NCBI RefSeq assembly: GCF_001922985.1
Contig: NZ_MRUH01000169.1
Coordinates: forward strand, 102,265 to 166,264
DNA from: Teredinibacter waterburyi
GTDB taxonomy: Bacteria; Pseudomonadota; Gammaproteobacteria; Pseudomonadales; Cellvibrionaceae
Direction of reading: 5' to 3'
DNA length: 64,000 nt
Shown here: piece after piece, positions 22,151 to 30,657 of the stretch
Position numbering within the stretch: position 1 is the stretch's first letter
How the letters are laid out: each line of letters starts with the position of its first letter
The notes under the pieces: generated by a model
What the model was told of the DNA's origin: nothing
Seen by the model: the letters and a program-made list of their open reading frames with translations, nothing else
The model's database searches: none
Program-made: the position numbers and the translations under genes

Positions 22151-24055
22151 TTAGCTAGCACTACAAACAGCTTGATAGTCGGCAAGTTCAATCTCTGCAG
22201 TATTGTTTGAGCAGCATTCGCACTTTTCGTCCTTGTGTATATTCAGCTCTCGGAAGCGGCTATTCAAGGCGTCGTAGCTGATCATTTTGCCGACCAATGG
22301 ACGACCTATGTCGAGTAAAAGCTTCAGTGTTTCAACCGCGCAAAGCATTCCTATCACCCCGGGCAAGACACCTAATACACCCGCATCGCTGCATGATGGC
22401 GCTAGCTCTGGTGGCGGTGGCGATGGATAAACGCATCGATAACAGGGCCCCTTAGACGGCCAAAATACACTCATTTGGCCATCAAAGCGGAATATTGAGC
22501 CGTGAATAAAAGGCTTATCCAGTCTAACGCAGGTGTCGTTTACAAGGTAGCGTGTGGCAAAGTTGTCGGTACCATCGACTACTACATCGTATTGTTCAAA
22601 TATTGATAATGCGTTGTCAGCCGACAGCCGTATTTGATGCTCGACCACTTTTACATCGGGATTTAAATGCTCGATGAATGCGCGCGCGCTTTCCGTTTTT
22701 GGTTTCCCAATCGTATCGGTGGTGTGAATAATTTGTCGCTGTAAATTAGACGCGTCGACAATGTCGTCATCAATAATACCGATGGTGCCGACGCCGGCCG
22801 CCGCCAAGTACATCAATATTGGGCTGCCAAGTCCGCCGGCGCCAATACAGAGTACGCGAGATTCCAGTAGTTTTATCTGACCTTCTTCTTTAACTTCGGG
22901 TAAAGTAATGTGGCGCAGGTAACGCTGACGTTGGCTTTCGTCTAGGCTTTTAGGTTGAATAAAGTTATAGCCGGCAGCTTTCCATCCTTCGAATCCTTGT
23001 TCCATATTGTAAACATTGGTGTAGCCCATAGTTTGTAGTGTGTTCGCCGCGAGTAACGATCGCAAGCCGCTAGCGCATGTTACTACAACCTTTACGTGCG
23101 GATCTTTGAGTTCGCGCTCTGCCTGCATCTCCAGAACGCTACGATCAATATGGATAGAGCTGGGTATAAACCCTTGCGCGCGTTCATCGTGCGAACGAAC
23201 ATCAATAATGACCACTGATTCGCCAGCTACGATTAAATTCTGAAGTGATTGAGGTGTGAGATGCGGAATGCTCTTTTGTAAGCGTTCTCGCAGGTCTTGA
23301 AAATGACTACCGCCGGAAATTGCTGGAAGAATTTCAATGACATCGCCATTGGCGATAGCACTATCCAGCCCGTCGTACATTCGGATGTCATCGTTGTTGA
23401 GAAAAATATTCACAAACCGATGCAATGATCCGGCTTCGGAAAATAGCTGCTTGCCTACGTCGTGAAACTGCTCGGTTAGATGAGAAAGCGCTTGGCCGAC
23501 AGTTTTGCCGCTAACTTCCACTTCAGACTGACCATCTGTGTGTAAGCGAAGCGGGCCAGGAATGAGAATAGTCGTCATGGTCATAGTGTCCTGTTGTGAG
23601 TGGTGTGTTGATTCAGCATTTACGATTTCTATCGTATTTTCGTTCCAGTGATCCTTGTTACGACTCCACGCTGTTAGCGTTTCCGCAACTCCTGCATTTA
23701 CGCTAACAATAAGGTAGCTATAGCCCGGCCAAGGGTTGCTCTCGCGCAAATCCGCCTGGGACGGCTTGGCAATATCATCTGGATGGCTATGATAAAAACC
23801 GACAATATCTAAACCCATCATTCTCGCATGGTGACTTGCGGCTACCAGCGCATCAGCAGCGAAACTAAATTGCCAGCTGCGATCGCTTTTATTGGCCGCA
23901 TTGTTTAGCGGAATTGTAGTGCTTACGTACTGTCTTTCGGTCGTAGATTCGTTTGTGGCGCCAATGAGCAAACCACAGGCTTCATCGGGGTAGCAGCGCG
24001 TAGCGTGCTGTTGGATCTGCTCCAATGAAGTGGGTGTGATCTGTATCTTACGCAC
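22151..24055 (-). CDS. JAMM-ThiS-rhodanese-MoeB/ThiF four-domain fusion
   Basis: About 634 aa from a GTG at 24055, which overlaps the stop of the preceding ABC gene. An ATG at 24136 would overlap it by 89 bases and add 27 low-complexity residues. Domains in order (numbered from that ATG): JAMM/M67 protease about 30-170 with complete HSHP-x6-SQAD metal motif at 116-129; ThiS/MoaD-like beta-grasp about 188-276 ending in an internal Gly-Gly; rhodanese about 290-390 with active-site CASGLRS (Cys354); and MoeB/ThiF-type E1 about 402-650 with the ATP loop GAGGLGS and paired Cys zinc motifs. Together these could adenylate a sulfur carrier, load it with sulfur and trim or release it. It ends the RiPP operon, so it likely supplies sulfur or a protein modifier to that pathway. 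The role is inference. Confidence 0.85.
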   Translation of the reverse strand: MRKIQITPTSLEQIQQHATRCYPDEACGLLIGATNESTTERQYVSTTIPLNNAANKSDRSWQFSFAADALVAASHHARMMGLDIVGFYHSHPDDIAKPSQADLRESNPWPGYSYLIVSVNAGVAETLTAWSRNKDHWNENTIEIVNAESTHHSQQDTMTMTTILIPGPLRLHTDGQSEVEVSGKTVGQALSHLTEQFHDVGKQLFSEAGSLHRFVNIFLNNDDIRMYDGLDSAIANGDVIEILPAISGGSHFQDLRERLQKSIPHLTPQSLQNLIVAGESVVIIDVRSHDERAQGFIPSSIHIDRSVLEMQAERELKDPHVKVVVTCASGLRSLLAANTLQTMGYTNVYNMEQGFEGWKAAGYNFIQPKSLDESQRQRYLRHITLPEVKEEGQIKLLESRVLCIGAGGLGSPILMYLAAAGVGTIGIIDDDIVDASNLQRQIIHTTDTIGKPKTESARAFIEHLNPDVKVVEHQIRLSADNALSIFEQYDVVVDGTDNFATRYLVNDTCVRLDKPFIHGSIFRFDGQMSVFWPSKGPCYRCVYPSPPPPELAPSCSDAGVLGVLPGVIGMLCAVETLKLLLDIGRPLVGKMISYDALNSRFRELNIHKDEKCECCSNNTAEIELADYQAVCSAS

Positions 24056-24746
24056 AGGCAAGTAACACTTCTTCGATAAAGGTACCTTTGTCGAGCCGGA
24101 ATGAAGTGCGTGCGAAGCTTTGCGCGGTTTGATCATGGGTTACCATGATGATGCTTTTACCAAAATCTTTATTTAGCAGACGCAGAGTTTCCAATACTTC
24201 ATTAGACGTGTCGCGATCCAAATTTCCTGTAGGTTCATCACAAAGCAATACCGGTAAATCCGCAACCAGTGCACGGGCAATGGCGACGCGCTGTTGCTGG
24301 CCGCCGGAAAGCTGCGCAGGTTTATGCTTGGCTCTATCGGTCAGCCCGACAAGTTCTAAAGCCGCAGCAACTTTACGCTGACGTTCAGTTCGGGTTAACT
24401 TGGTCATAAGCAGAGGCAGCTCAACATTCTGCTGTGCACTTAACAGCGAAATTAAATTAAATTGTTGGAAAATAAAGCCGACATTCTGGGCGCGCCAACG
24501 GGTGAGTTGTGATTGGTTAAGATTGTCGATACGAGTATCGCGAAACCAAATTTCACCACTATTAATCGTGTCAACGCCGCCGAGTATGTTGAGTAAAGTT
24601 GTTTTCCCCGATCCGCTTGGACCGAGAATTGCGCAAAACTCACCATCTTTTATGGTCATATCTAGCTTGTCGAAAATACCGACGCGCTCATTTGAATCGC
24701 TGTAAAACTTATCAACTTTTTTAAGAGTAAAAATCGCATCTTTCAT
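24048..24746 (-). CDS. MacB/LolD-type ABC transporter ATPase
   Basis: 232 aa. Walker A GPSGSGKTT (about 43-51), signature LSGGQQQRVAIARAL, Walker B LLCDEPTGNLD and the switch His are all intact. This is the LolD/MacB-like class that works with FtsX-type permeases. It is followed by the JAMM fusion (overlapping) and preceded by a membrane fusion protein and two FtsX-type permeases, which together form a complete exporter. Lol function is unlikely given the membrane fusion partner and the RiPP context. Confidence 0.92.
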   Translation of the reverse strand: MKDAIFTLKKVDKFYSDSNERVGIFDKLDMTIKDGEFCAILGPSGSGKTTLLNILGGVDTINSGEIWFRDTRIDNLNQSQLTRWRAQNVGFIFQQFNLISLLSAQQNVELPLLMTKLTRTERQRKVAAALELVGLTDRAKHKPAQLSGGQQQRVAIARALVADLPVLLCDEPTGNLDRDTSNEVLETLRLLNKDFGKSIIMVTHDQTAQSFARTSFRLDKGTFIEEVLLACA

Positions 24747-24760
24747 GATTGCACCTGGCT

Positions 24761-25834
24761 CTAGGCTTTGGGGGGCGCGAAACTAACTTTCACGCCCATC
24801 TCGGGAAGAATTTTTGAATCTACATCGGCTATCTTTATACGTACGCGAATGGTCGCTTTAGCTCTATCTGCAGTGGGAATAATACGAACAACCTGACCGC
24901 TAAACTTCCAGCCAGGATAGGCATAGAGTTCCCCGACAATTTTTTGATTTTTACTGATTCTTTCGATAAACGATTCATTAACGTCGACGACGATCTCTAA
25001 TGAGTCCATGTCAACGATCGTACATAAACCGGTACGTGTGTAACCGCCACCCGCTGTACTCGGCGAGATGATCTCCCCTAGCTGTGCATTTTTCTCTGTG
25101 ACAACCCCTGAAAAAGGTGCCGTTATTACGTAGTCGTTAAGTAGTGTTTGCTGTTTTTTAACTTGCACGATTGATGTCTCGTACTGAGATTGGGCGACTT
25201 CAATCTGATTCTGTAAGCTTTTAACCTGGGTACCTAGGCGGGAATAGTTTGCATCGTTGGAATAGCCAGAGGAATGTAACTGCTCTTCACGTGCCAACAC
25301 ATTTAGTGCTTGTTCTAACTCTAATTCTTTGGTGTGAACTGCTAAAAGCAAACTTTTAGATTGCGATTGCAGCAGTTCTAGATCGACTCTAGCTTGAGCG
25401 TCATCTAGGGTTGCAATCACTTCCCCTTTTTTAATATAGGTGCCTTCTTCTACATTAATGCTAGTGATTAGGCCGAAATTTTTAGCGGAAACGGTCGCCA
25501 TGCGCCGTGCAACTATGTAGCCAGATGCTTCAAGAGCGGCGCGCGCGTTCAATTCGCGTGAAGTGTCTGTAGAAGATTTAGGGGCGGAGACTGGCCTAGC
25601 TTCGAGAGTGTAGGTATCCTTTAGTTCTGGTGCGGCATCGAGCACGAGGCTTTTGCTATCCAGTGCTACCGATTTACTAGTGTCACCAATATTTGAATAT
25701 TGGTAATAGGCTACGACAGGCAAGGAAACTAATAAGCCTGCAGCAAAAACCGGCCAGACTACACGTTTGCTACGCGTTGCTGGGACTGCGCGCTCCATAC
25801 TGAGTTCTTTAAGAAGCTGTTCTTTTGTATTCAT
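24761..25834 (-). CDS. HlyD/MacA-type membrane fusion protein
   Basis: 357 aa from ATG 25834, with AAGGTGA seven bases upstream; an ATG 8 codons earlier is less good. One N-terminal transmembrane helix (VVWPVFAAGLLVSLPVVAYY), a biotinyl-lipoyl half-motif (GLITSINVEEGTYIKKGEVIATLDD), a helical hairpin and then the second lipoyl half (YVITAPFSGVVTEKNAQLGE) are seen. It bridges the inner membrane ABC transporter to an outer membrane channel, probably TolC. Export of the mature RiPP is the likely job. Confidence 0.9.
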   Translation of the reverse strand: MNTKEQLLKELSMERAVPATRSKRVVWPVFAAGLLVSLPVVAYYQYSNIGDTSKSVALDSKSLVLDAAPELKDTYTLEARPVSAPKSSTDTSRELNARAALEASGYIVARRMATVSAKNFGLITSINVEEGTYIKKGEVIATLDDAQARVDLELLQSQSKSLLLAVHTKELELEQALNVLAREEQLHSSGYSNDANYSRLGTQVKSLQNQIEVAQSQYETSIVQVKKQQTLLNDYVITAPFSGVVTEKNAQLGEIISPSTAGGGYTRTGLCTIVDMDSLEIVVDVNESFIERISKNQKIVGELYAYPGWKFSGQVVRIIPTADRAKATIRVRIKIADVDSKILPEMGVKVSFAPPKA

Positions 25835-25861
25835 TGGGCTGTCACCTTGAGATTGCAAAAA

Positions 25862-27028
25862 TTACAGCGCTAAGCGCTGGTTAACACCTCGATGAGCGGG
25901 GATGCATACCGCCAAGAATCCGACTATTGCTGATAATAAAAATGCTTGTAAGGCTATGCTGCCGTTAACCGATAAAGAATAAGAAACTGAATCAAAACTG
26001 CTGCCCATAGTGGTGGCGATAAATCCGTCGAATACCAGCAGCGCAATACCAATACCTACCCCGGCACCAACAACGGAACAAAGCAGCGACTCAAATAGGA
26101 CGCTAATAAAAATACCCCAGCGACTAAAACCCAGCTGCCGTAAAATGACGAACTCGCGACGACGTGAGTCGATAGAAATTTGCATCGCGTTATAGATGCC
26201 GGTGAAAGTTCCAATGGAAAGCAGTATCGCGAGCGGCCAGGCGAGGTATGAAACCAAGTTAACCATACCTTCGGTTTGCTTAGAGAAATATTGCTTTTCG
26301 CTCTGCACAGCCAAATCTAAACGAATGTCTTCCGCGGAATATAGGGTTAGGTCGAAAAGAGCATCCTTATCAATTAATGCAATGCGTGCTGACTGATATT
26401 GATTGTGACGGTTATAGGCGCTTTGAACGCTGCTAAGATCGGCCCAAACTTCAGATTCAAATAAATTACCAGCGAGAGAGAATGTACCAACGACAGTCCA
26501 GTCGGAACCGCTTAGGCGCAGGGTGTTACCGACATCTAAGCCTTTTACTTCGCCAGCAATTTTTTCGCCTACCAGTATTTCATTTAGGCCGGGGGAGAAC
26601 ATTCTGCCAGAAGTGAGCTTAAAGCCTTCACGCAATACCGGTCCGTACTTAGTCATGCCTCGCAATGTAATATTTCGTTTAATGTTTTCGGCACGAGTAC
26701 GGACGCCGACGATAACGCTGAGTTCGGAAGATAAAAGTGTGTTGCCATCCAATTTTTTTACGCCTGGAGCAGACTGTAATAATTCGATTTGCTCACGGGT
26801 AAGCTGACTGTTCATTTCGTTCTGTGCCTGACCACTCATCAGCATGGCGATATTTTCAGATCCGGTATTGTTTAGTGCTTGCCGAAACCCTTCGGACATC
26901 GACAAAAAACCAACTAAGACAATGACCACCAATGTAGACGCTAAAACAATGGTTCCGGAAACCCAGCGGCGTTTAAAAATATTGCCGAGTGTTATATAAA
27001 TAAGTCGACTTAAAATTGCAGGTGACAT
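25862..27028 (-). CDS. FtsX-type ABC transporter permease
   Basis: 388 aa with one N-terminal helix, a large periplasmic domain (about 45-270) and three C-terminal helices, the MacB/FtsX layout without the fused ATPase. It is paired with the next permease in a heterodimer as in LolC/LolE. The two genes are separated by two bases, so they are co-translated. Function is ATP-driven transfer to the membrane fusion protein. Confidence 0.85.
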   Translation of the reverse strand: MSPAILSRLIYITLGNIFKRRWVSGTIVLASTLVVIVLVGFLSMSEGFRQALNNTGSENIAMLMSGQAQNEMNSQLTREQIELLQSAPGVKKLDGNTLLSSELSVIVGVRTRAENIKRNITLRGMTKYGPVLREGFKLTSGRMFSPGLNEILVGEKIAGEVKGLDVGNTLRLSGSDWTVVGTFSLAGNLFESEVWADLSSVQSAYNRHNQYQSARIALIDKDALFDLTLYSAEDIRLDLAVQSEKQYFSKQTEGMVNLVSYLAWPLAILLSIGTFTGIYNAMQISIDSRRREFVILRQLGFSRWGIFISVLFESLLCSVVGAGVGIGIALLVFDGFIATTMGSSFDSVSYSLSVNGSIALQAFLLSAIVGFLAVCIPAHRGVNQRLAL

Positions 27029-27030
27029 AA

Positions 27031-28191
27031 CTAGGCCTCGCGAGAGAATGCGTCGATTGGTTTCATGGTTGCGGCTAATAACGCTGGTATGCTACAAACT
27101 ATAGTGCCGATCGCAATTGCAATAGCGAGCATCTCCGTCAGTACTTGAGGAGTAATACTTAAATTGGGTAGCAAGTCTGGAAGGTTCACGCTAATTAGGT
27201 GGTTAGCTATCATGGCGAGAAGTAGTCCCGCGATGGCGCCGAGCAATATTAGTAAAAATCCTTCGCTAATGATTAGTGCTAGCACCCCAGTCTTGCCGAA
27301 GCCTAGCATTTTCAATATTCCGATATCGCGAGTACGCTGTCGAACAGTTAGTGTCAGGGTGGAGCACACAACTAAAATAATGCTGGTAAAGGCGATAAAT
27401 AAAATACTTTGTATCATCAGAGAAATATCGCCCAGCTGTTTAAAAAACTCGGTGTGAAAGGCGCGGTCGGTGGTGGTGCTAGTACGGTTATAGAATTGAC
27501 TGAAGTGCTCATCTATTCGCAACGCCAAGTTCTCTACGGATACTCCGGGGGTGGCTGTAATTACGTAGGTTCCAGCGGTATCTCTAAGAGACGTTCGTGC
27601 TTCATTTAAATACTTGTAGTGAGTGATAATATAATTTCGACCACCTGCCTCGGCAGAGTTCTCAAACGTTCCACTCACCGTAAAGGGCCAAAAGTCTTCA
27701 CCATTGTCGGGGAAAAACATAATGCTTTTTAACGGTATTCTATCGCCTACCTTCCAGCCGTATTTTCGCATTAGTGCTTCGCTTACCAACATTCCACCCG
27801 TAGTGGTAAGAAAATTGTTGCGATGCTCATTACTCATCTGCATTTCCGGGTGCTGCTGTATCCATGATTCCCCTTGCACAGCAAACGCCATTAGCATTTT
27901 GTTAGGATCTTGATAATAGGCTCCTATCCACGTCGCTGGCGTCACGGCGCTAACGCCCTCAATCTGTTTTATTCGGTCGCGATAGTTGATTGGCAACGGC
28001 TGGGTCATGCCTGCCTCGTGAGTCATAATCAAGCGATTCTTTCCGAATTCGTCAGTACCACCGAACATCGAGAAGCGCAGTGCGCCGAGCACGCCATATA
28101 CTAAGAAGGCAACAGAAATTGTAATGACTAGCAACGAGCTACGCGATTTGTTGGCGATTATTGACTGATAAATTAACGTGTAAAAACTCAT
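27031..28191 (-). CDS. FtsX-type ABC transporter permease
   Basis: About 386 aa from ATG 28191, supported by AGGAG seven bases upstream; longer in-frame starts overlap the preceding gene. Same architecture as its neighbour: an N-terminal helix, a MacB-like periplasmic domain and three C-terminal helices (QSILFIAFTSIILVVCSTLTL and two more). The two permeases are related but clearly diverged, suggesting a heterodimer. It is coupled to the preceding RiPP enzyme gene. Confidence 0.85.
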   Translation of the reverse strand: MSFYTLIYQSIIANKSRSSLLVITISVAFLVYGVLGALRFSMFGGTDEFGKNRLIMTHEAGMTQPLPINYRDRIKQIEGVSAVTPATWIGAYYQDPNKMLMAFAVQGESWIQQHPEMQMSNEHRNNFLTTTGGMLVSEALMRKYGWKVGDRIPLKSIMFFPDNGEDFWPFTVSGTFENSAEAGGRNYIITHYKYLNEARTSLRDTAGTYVITATPGVSVENLALRIDEHFSQFYNRTSTTTDRAFHTEFFKQLGDISLMIQSILFIAFTSIILVVCSTLTLTVRQRTRDIGILKMLGFGKTGVLALIISEGFLLILLGAIAGLLLAMIANHLISVNLPDLLPNLSITPQVLTEMLAIAIAIGTIVCSIPALLAATMKPIDAFSREA

Positions 28192-28193
28192 TT

Positions 28194-29144
28194 TTATACT
28201 CCTTGTACCGCATTCGCTAATAAGCGAGCGAGATAGCATTCCTGAGTTGGGATTACGCCTAAACGGTTGTTCATCATATGTACCTGCGAACTCAGCATCA
28301 ATTGCACGGCTGTGTGGAAGTCATCTTCTGTTTCCACTGGAGCACCGGTTAGCGGCGATACTAATTCGCCATTCTTCCAAATACTTTCAAATTCTGTGAT
28401 CGCATCGCGGATTGAAGCAGACCAAATAGTCTCTAACGTTTGCTTGCTATCGCGATCATTAATACTGTGAAGTAACTCCCCGACAGTTCTAACAATACCG
28501 GCATTTGCCTCTTTACCCGCGGATAGTTCCGCCTCTGCTGCGGCTTCAGAATAGGTTCGCCAATAGCTGGCGTAGCCATCAAAAAAATCAAAACCGGAGT
28601 TCGAGTCACAGCTGTAGCCGAAAAAAGTTGCCGCCATCAATGACATGGCGCGCATTAAGTGTTGCTGTACGTTGGTATTAGGTTCGCGGCAGATACGCAA
28701 AACAATATCGCTAGAAACCTGAAATAATTGTTCGTTAACTAGAATTGCCTGATCACCACCGTAGCGGGTAATCTCTGGTTCGTAGCTAATTGGCACTACT
28801 GCACCTTCGCCGTACCAATCTAATGTTTCGATGTTAAGTGTTTCTCCATCAAAAGAGTGCGCGCCATAGTATTGCTCACGGGTTATTGCCTTATCGGCGC
28901 TGTAGTCGACAATGACTTCTTGCAGCGCGTTTTGTAGCGCATCAGATTGATATGGTTTGTTGATTTTAAAACGTAGCCGCAGGTGTGGACCACCGTCCCA
29001 GTAGCGAATAAAGAACCAACGATCTAAAGAGTTTGAATTGACTAAACGCTGAACTTGCGGTGCTAACCATTCATTGAGAAAGCGCAAGGATTTCTCTGGG
29101 TCGGACAAGAATACATGCAGGCTTAGCCAATTGTTTTCATTCAT
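28194..29144 (-). CDS. SpaB_C-type elimination protein (TbtC-like)
   Basis: 316 aa. It matches the lantibiotic dehydratase C-terminal / thiopeptide-type bacteriocin biosynthesis domain: it starts WLSLHVFLSD, followed by the hallmark FFIRYWDGGPHLRLRF (about residues 44-59). In split dehydratases this protein removes glutamate from glutamyl-Ser/Thr to give dehydroalanine or dehydrobutyrine. The partner glutamylation protein is encoded separately at 35652. The start ATG overlaps the previous stop by one base (TAATG). A free SpaB_C protein is typical of thiopeptide and goadsporin-type clusters. Confidence 0.88.
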   Translation of the reverse strand: MNENNWLSLHVFLSDPEKSLRFLNEWLAPQVQRLVNSNSLDRWFFIRYWDGGPHLRLRFKINKPYQSDALQNALQEVIVDYSADKAITREQYYGAHSFDGETLNIETLDWYGEGAVVPISYEPEITRYGGDQAILVNEQLFQVSSDIVLRICREPNTNVQQHLMRAMSLMAATFFGYSCDSNSGFDFFDGYASYWRTYSEAAAEAELSAGKEANAGIVRTVGELLHSINDRDSKQTLETIWSASIRDAITEFESIWKNGELVSPLTGAPVETEDDFHTAVQLMLSSQVHMMNNRLGVIPTQECYLARLLANAVQGV

Positions 29145-30646
29145 TAGATTAATCCAATTTTATAGTTGGTGCGCCGGTTGAATCCCATTAATACCTGGTA
29201 AATAAGTTGCCCGGAAAATTGTAAGTCGTGCTCAATCTTATTTTCCTTAAACATTCTTACCGGTCTGGAAAACAACCCAAACGCGGTTGCAGTTATATTT
29301 AAATCTTGTGCCAACATGCCTGCAGCGATATGTACTCGGCGGAACATTTCATCGTCATGCTTTGTCTGTGCTTCGGCAAGATCAACAGTCATCAGCACCG
29401 ATAGCGTCATAGCAGACATATTAAATTTCAAAACCTTATTTGGTAGCGCCGCTTGCATGTCAGTGACAAGTTCCCGTCCTGTTTTTTGCTGAAGCTGCAC
29501 AACGCCATCTTGATCGTACAAAGCAACCGGTGCAGAGTTGGCATCCAACCATAAAAAATTTAATTTAACTGAGTCTTCACCAGGGTATACGGGTCGTCTA
29601 GCGCGTAGCGCATGAAATGTTGCTAGTAACTTATCCAAAAAGTCTGCAGGTAGCGATTTACTGCTAGGGGCAAATCCTGCGGCATCATTTCCGGAATTAC
29701 GTTTTCGGAACAGTTTCAGTATATCTATGTGGTGGTGGGGATCGTCACTGTCAGTTGTTACAGGCGAGGCTGCTGCTGCAGGGCTGAACATTGGTATGGG
29801 GTTTGCCGAAGGTGCTTGAAACAATGCGACGAGTGCTTCTAGTTTTGAAAATCTTGACGTTAGATCTTTGCGGCGCTGCCACTGTGGGAGGGTGCGCACA
29901 ACGGATGGCAGCGTTGCCAAGGATAGCGTGGCATCAGGCAGTTTGGCGGGTAGGGCAAACACGGTTGTTTCGAGCTTGTCCACACAGTCGAGCGATTGGT
30001 TCCACGTTTCGGGCTTTATCTCGCTTGCTAATTGCTGCCAGCCTAACAAGGTTAAAAGGTGCTCTGCTTGAGATTTAAGCCCACCGATCTCCAGATTTAC
30101 AGGAAAGGGCGAAAATTCTCCGTACTTGTCTGCCAATTGCCAGTAGTGTGCAACGCCGACTATTGCCAGGGTGGCGCTGCCTAGTAGGTGCTGAAATTGC
30201 TCGCCTTCGGCAATCAATTCCAGCGCGTGGTAGTTGGCGTGGTATTGATATAAGCGTGGAATATCTTCGGCGACTACCACCATTACTCTATAAGGGCGAA
30301 GGCAGCGTACCGAAGGCACTGGCGTGTGCACTTTATAGGCGTTTTGCGGCTCAAATGTTTGTAGTGCAGCGAGGTAACGTAAGTAGAGCGATAGCTGCTG
30401 GCAAAATGGAAGATTAGTCGCGGCTTTGCCACCTTGAAGGTAATCTTTAAGAGACAGCAGTGTGTCTGGCAGGTGAGTGTCGAGGAGCCGCAATTTTGCG
30501 GCTCGCGTCGATTGTATCGGTGTGTAAACCTCACCCGCTTTTGGCGGGCGGAACGCCGGCACATCGAGTGAATCAAAGCGGCGATAGGTTCCCATAGCCC
30601 ACGCTTCTTTATAGTCAAGTCGTTCCATATCGTCGTGTGGCTGCAT
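29144..30646 (-). CDS. SagB-like azoline dehydrogenase
   Basis: 500 aa, the length of two nitroreductase-like halves as in TbtE-type proteins. The C-terminal half has the flavin-enzyme pattern: FAPSSKSLPADFLDKLLATFHALRARRPVYPG, then MTVDLAEAQTKHDDEMFRRVHIAAGMLAQDLNITATAFGLF. It should use FMN to oxidise thiazoline or oxazoline rings to azoles. It lies 11 bases after the YcaO gene, whose stop overlaps this gene's ribosome binding site. The FMN-binding and catalytic residues are not individually assigned. Confidence 0.8.
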   Translation of the reverse strand: MQPHDDMERLDYKEAWAMGTYRRFDSLDVPAFRPPKAGEVYTPIQSTRAAKLRLLDTHLPDTLLSLKDYLQGGKAATNLPFCQQLSLYLRYLAALQTFEPQNAYKVHTPVPSVRCLRPYRVMVVVAEDIPRLYQYHANYHALELIAEGEQFQHLLGSATLAIVGVAHYWQLADKYGEFSPFPVNLEIGGLKSQAEHLLTLLGWQQLASEIKPETWNQSLDCVDKLETTVFALPAKLPDATLSLATLPSVVRTLPQWQRRKDLTSRFSKLEALVALFQAPSANPIPMFSPAAAASPVTTDSDDPHHHIDILKLFRKRNSGNDAAGFAPSSKSLPADFLDKLLATFHALRARRPVYPGEDSVKLNFLWLDANSAPVALYDQDGVVQLQQKTGRELVTDMQAALPNKVLKFNMSAMTLSVLMTVDLAEAQTKHDDEMFRRVHIAAGMLAQDLNITATAFGLFSRPVRMFKENKIEHDLQFSGQLIYQVLMGFNRRTNYKIGLI

Positions 30647-30657
30647 GATTGATGCTC

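Noticed and set aside
24048..28191. LolCDE lipoprotein transporter
   Set aside because: It has a membrane fusion protein and sits within a RiPP operon, which fits a MacAB-like exporter better.
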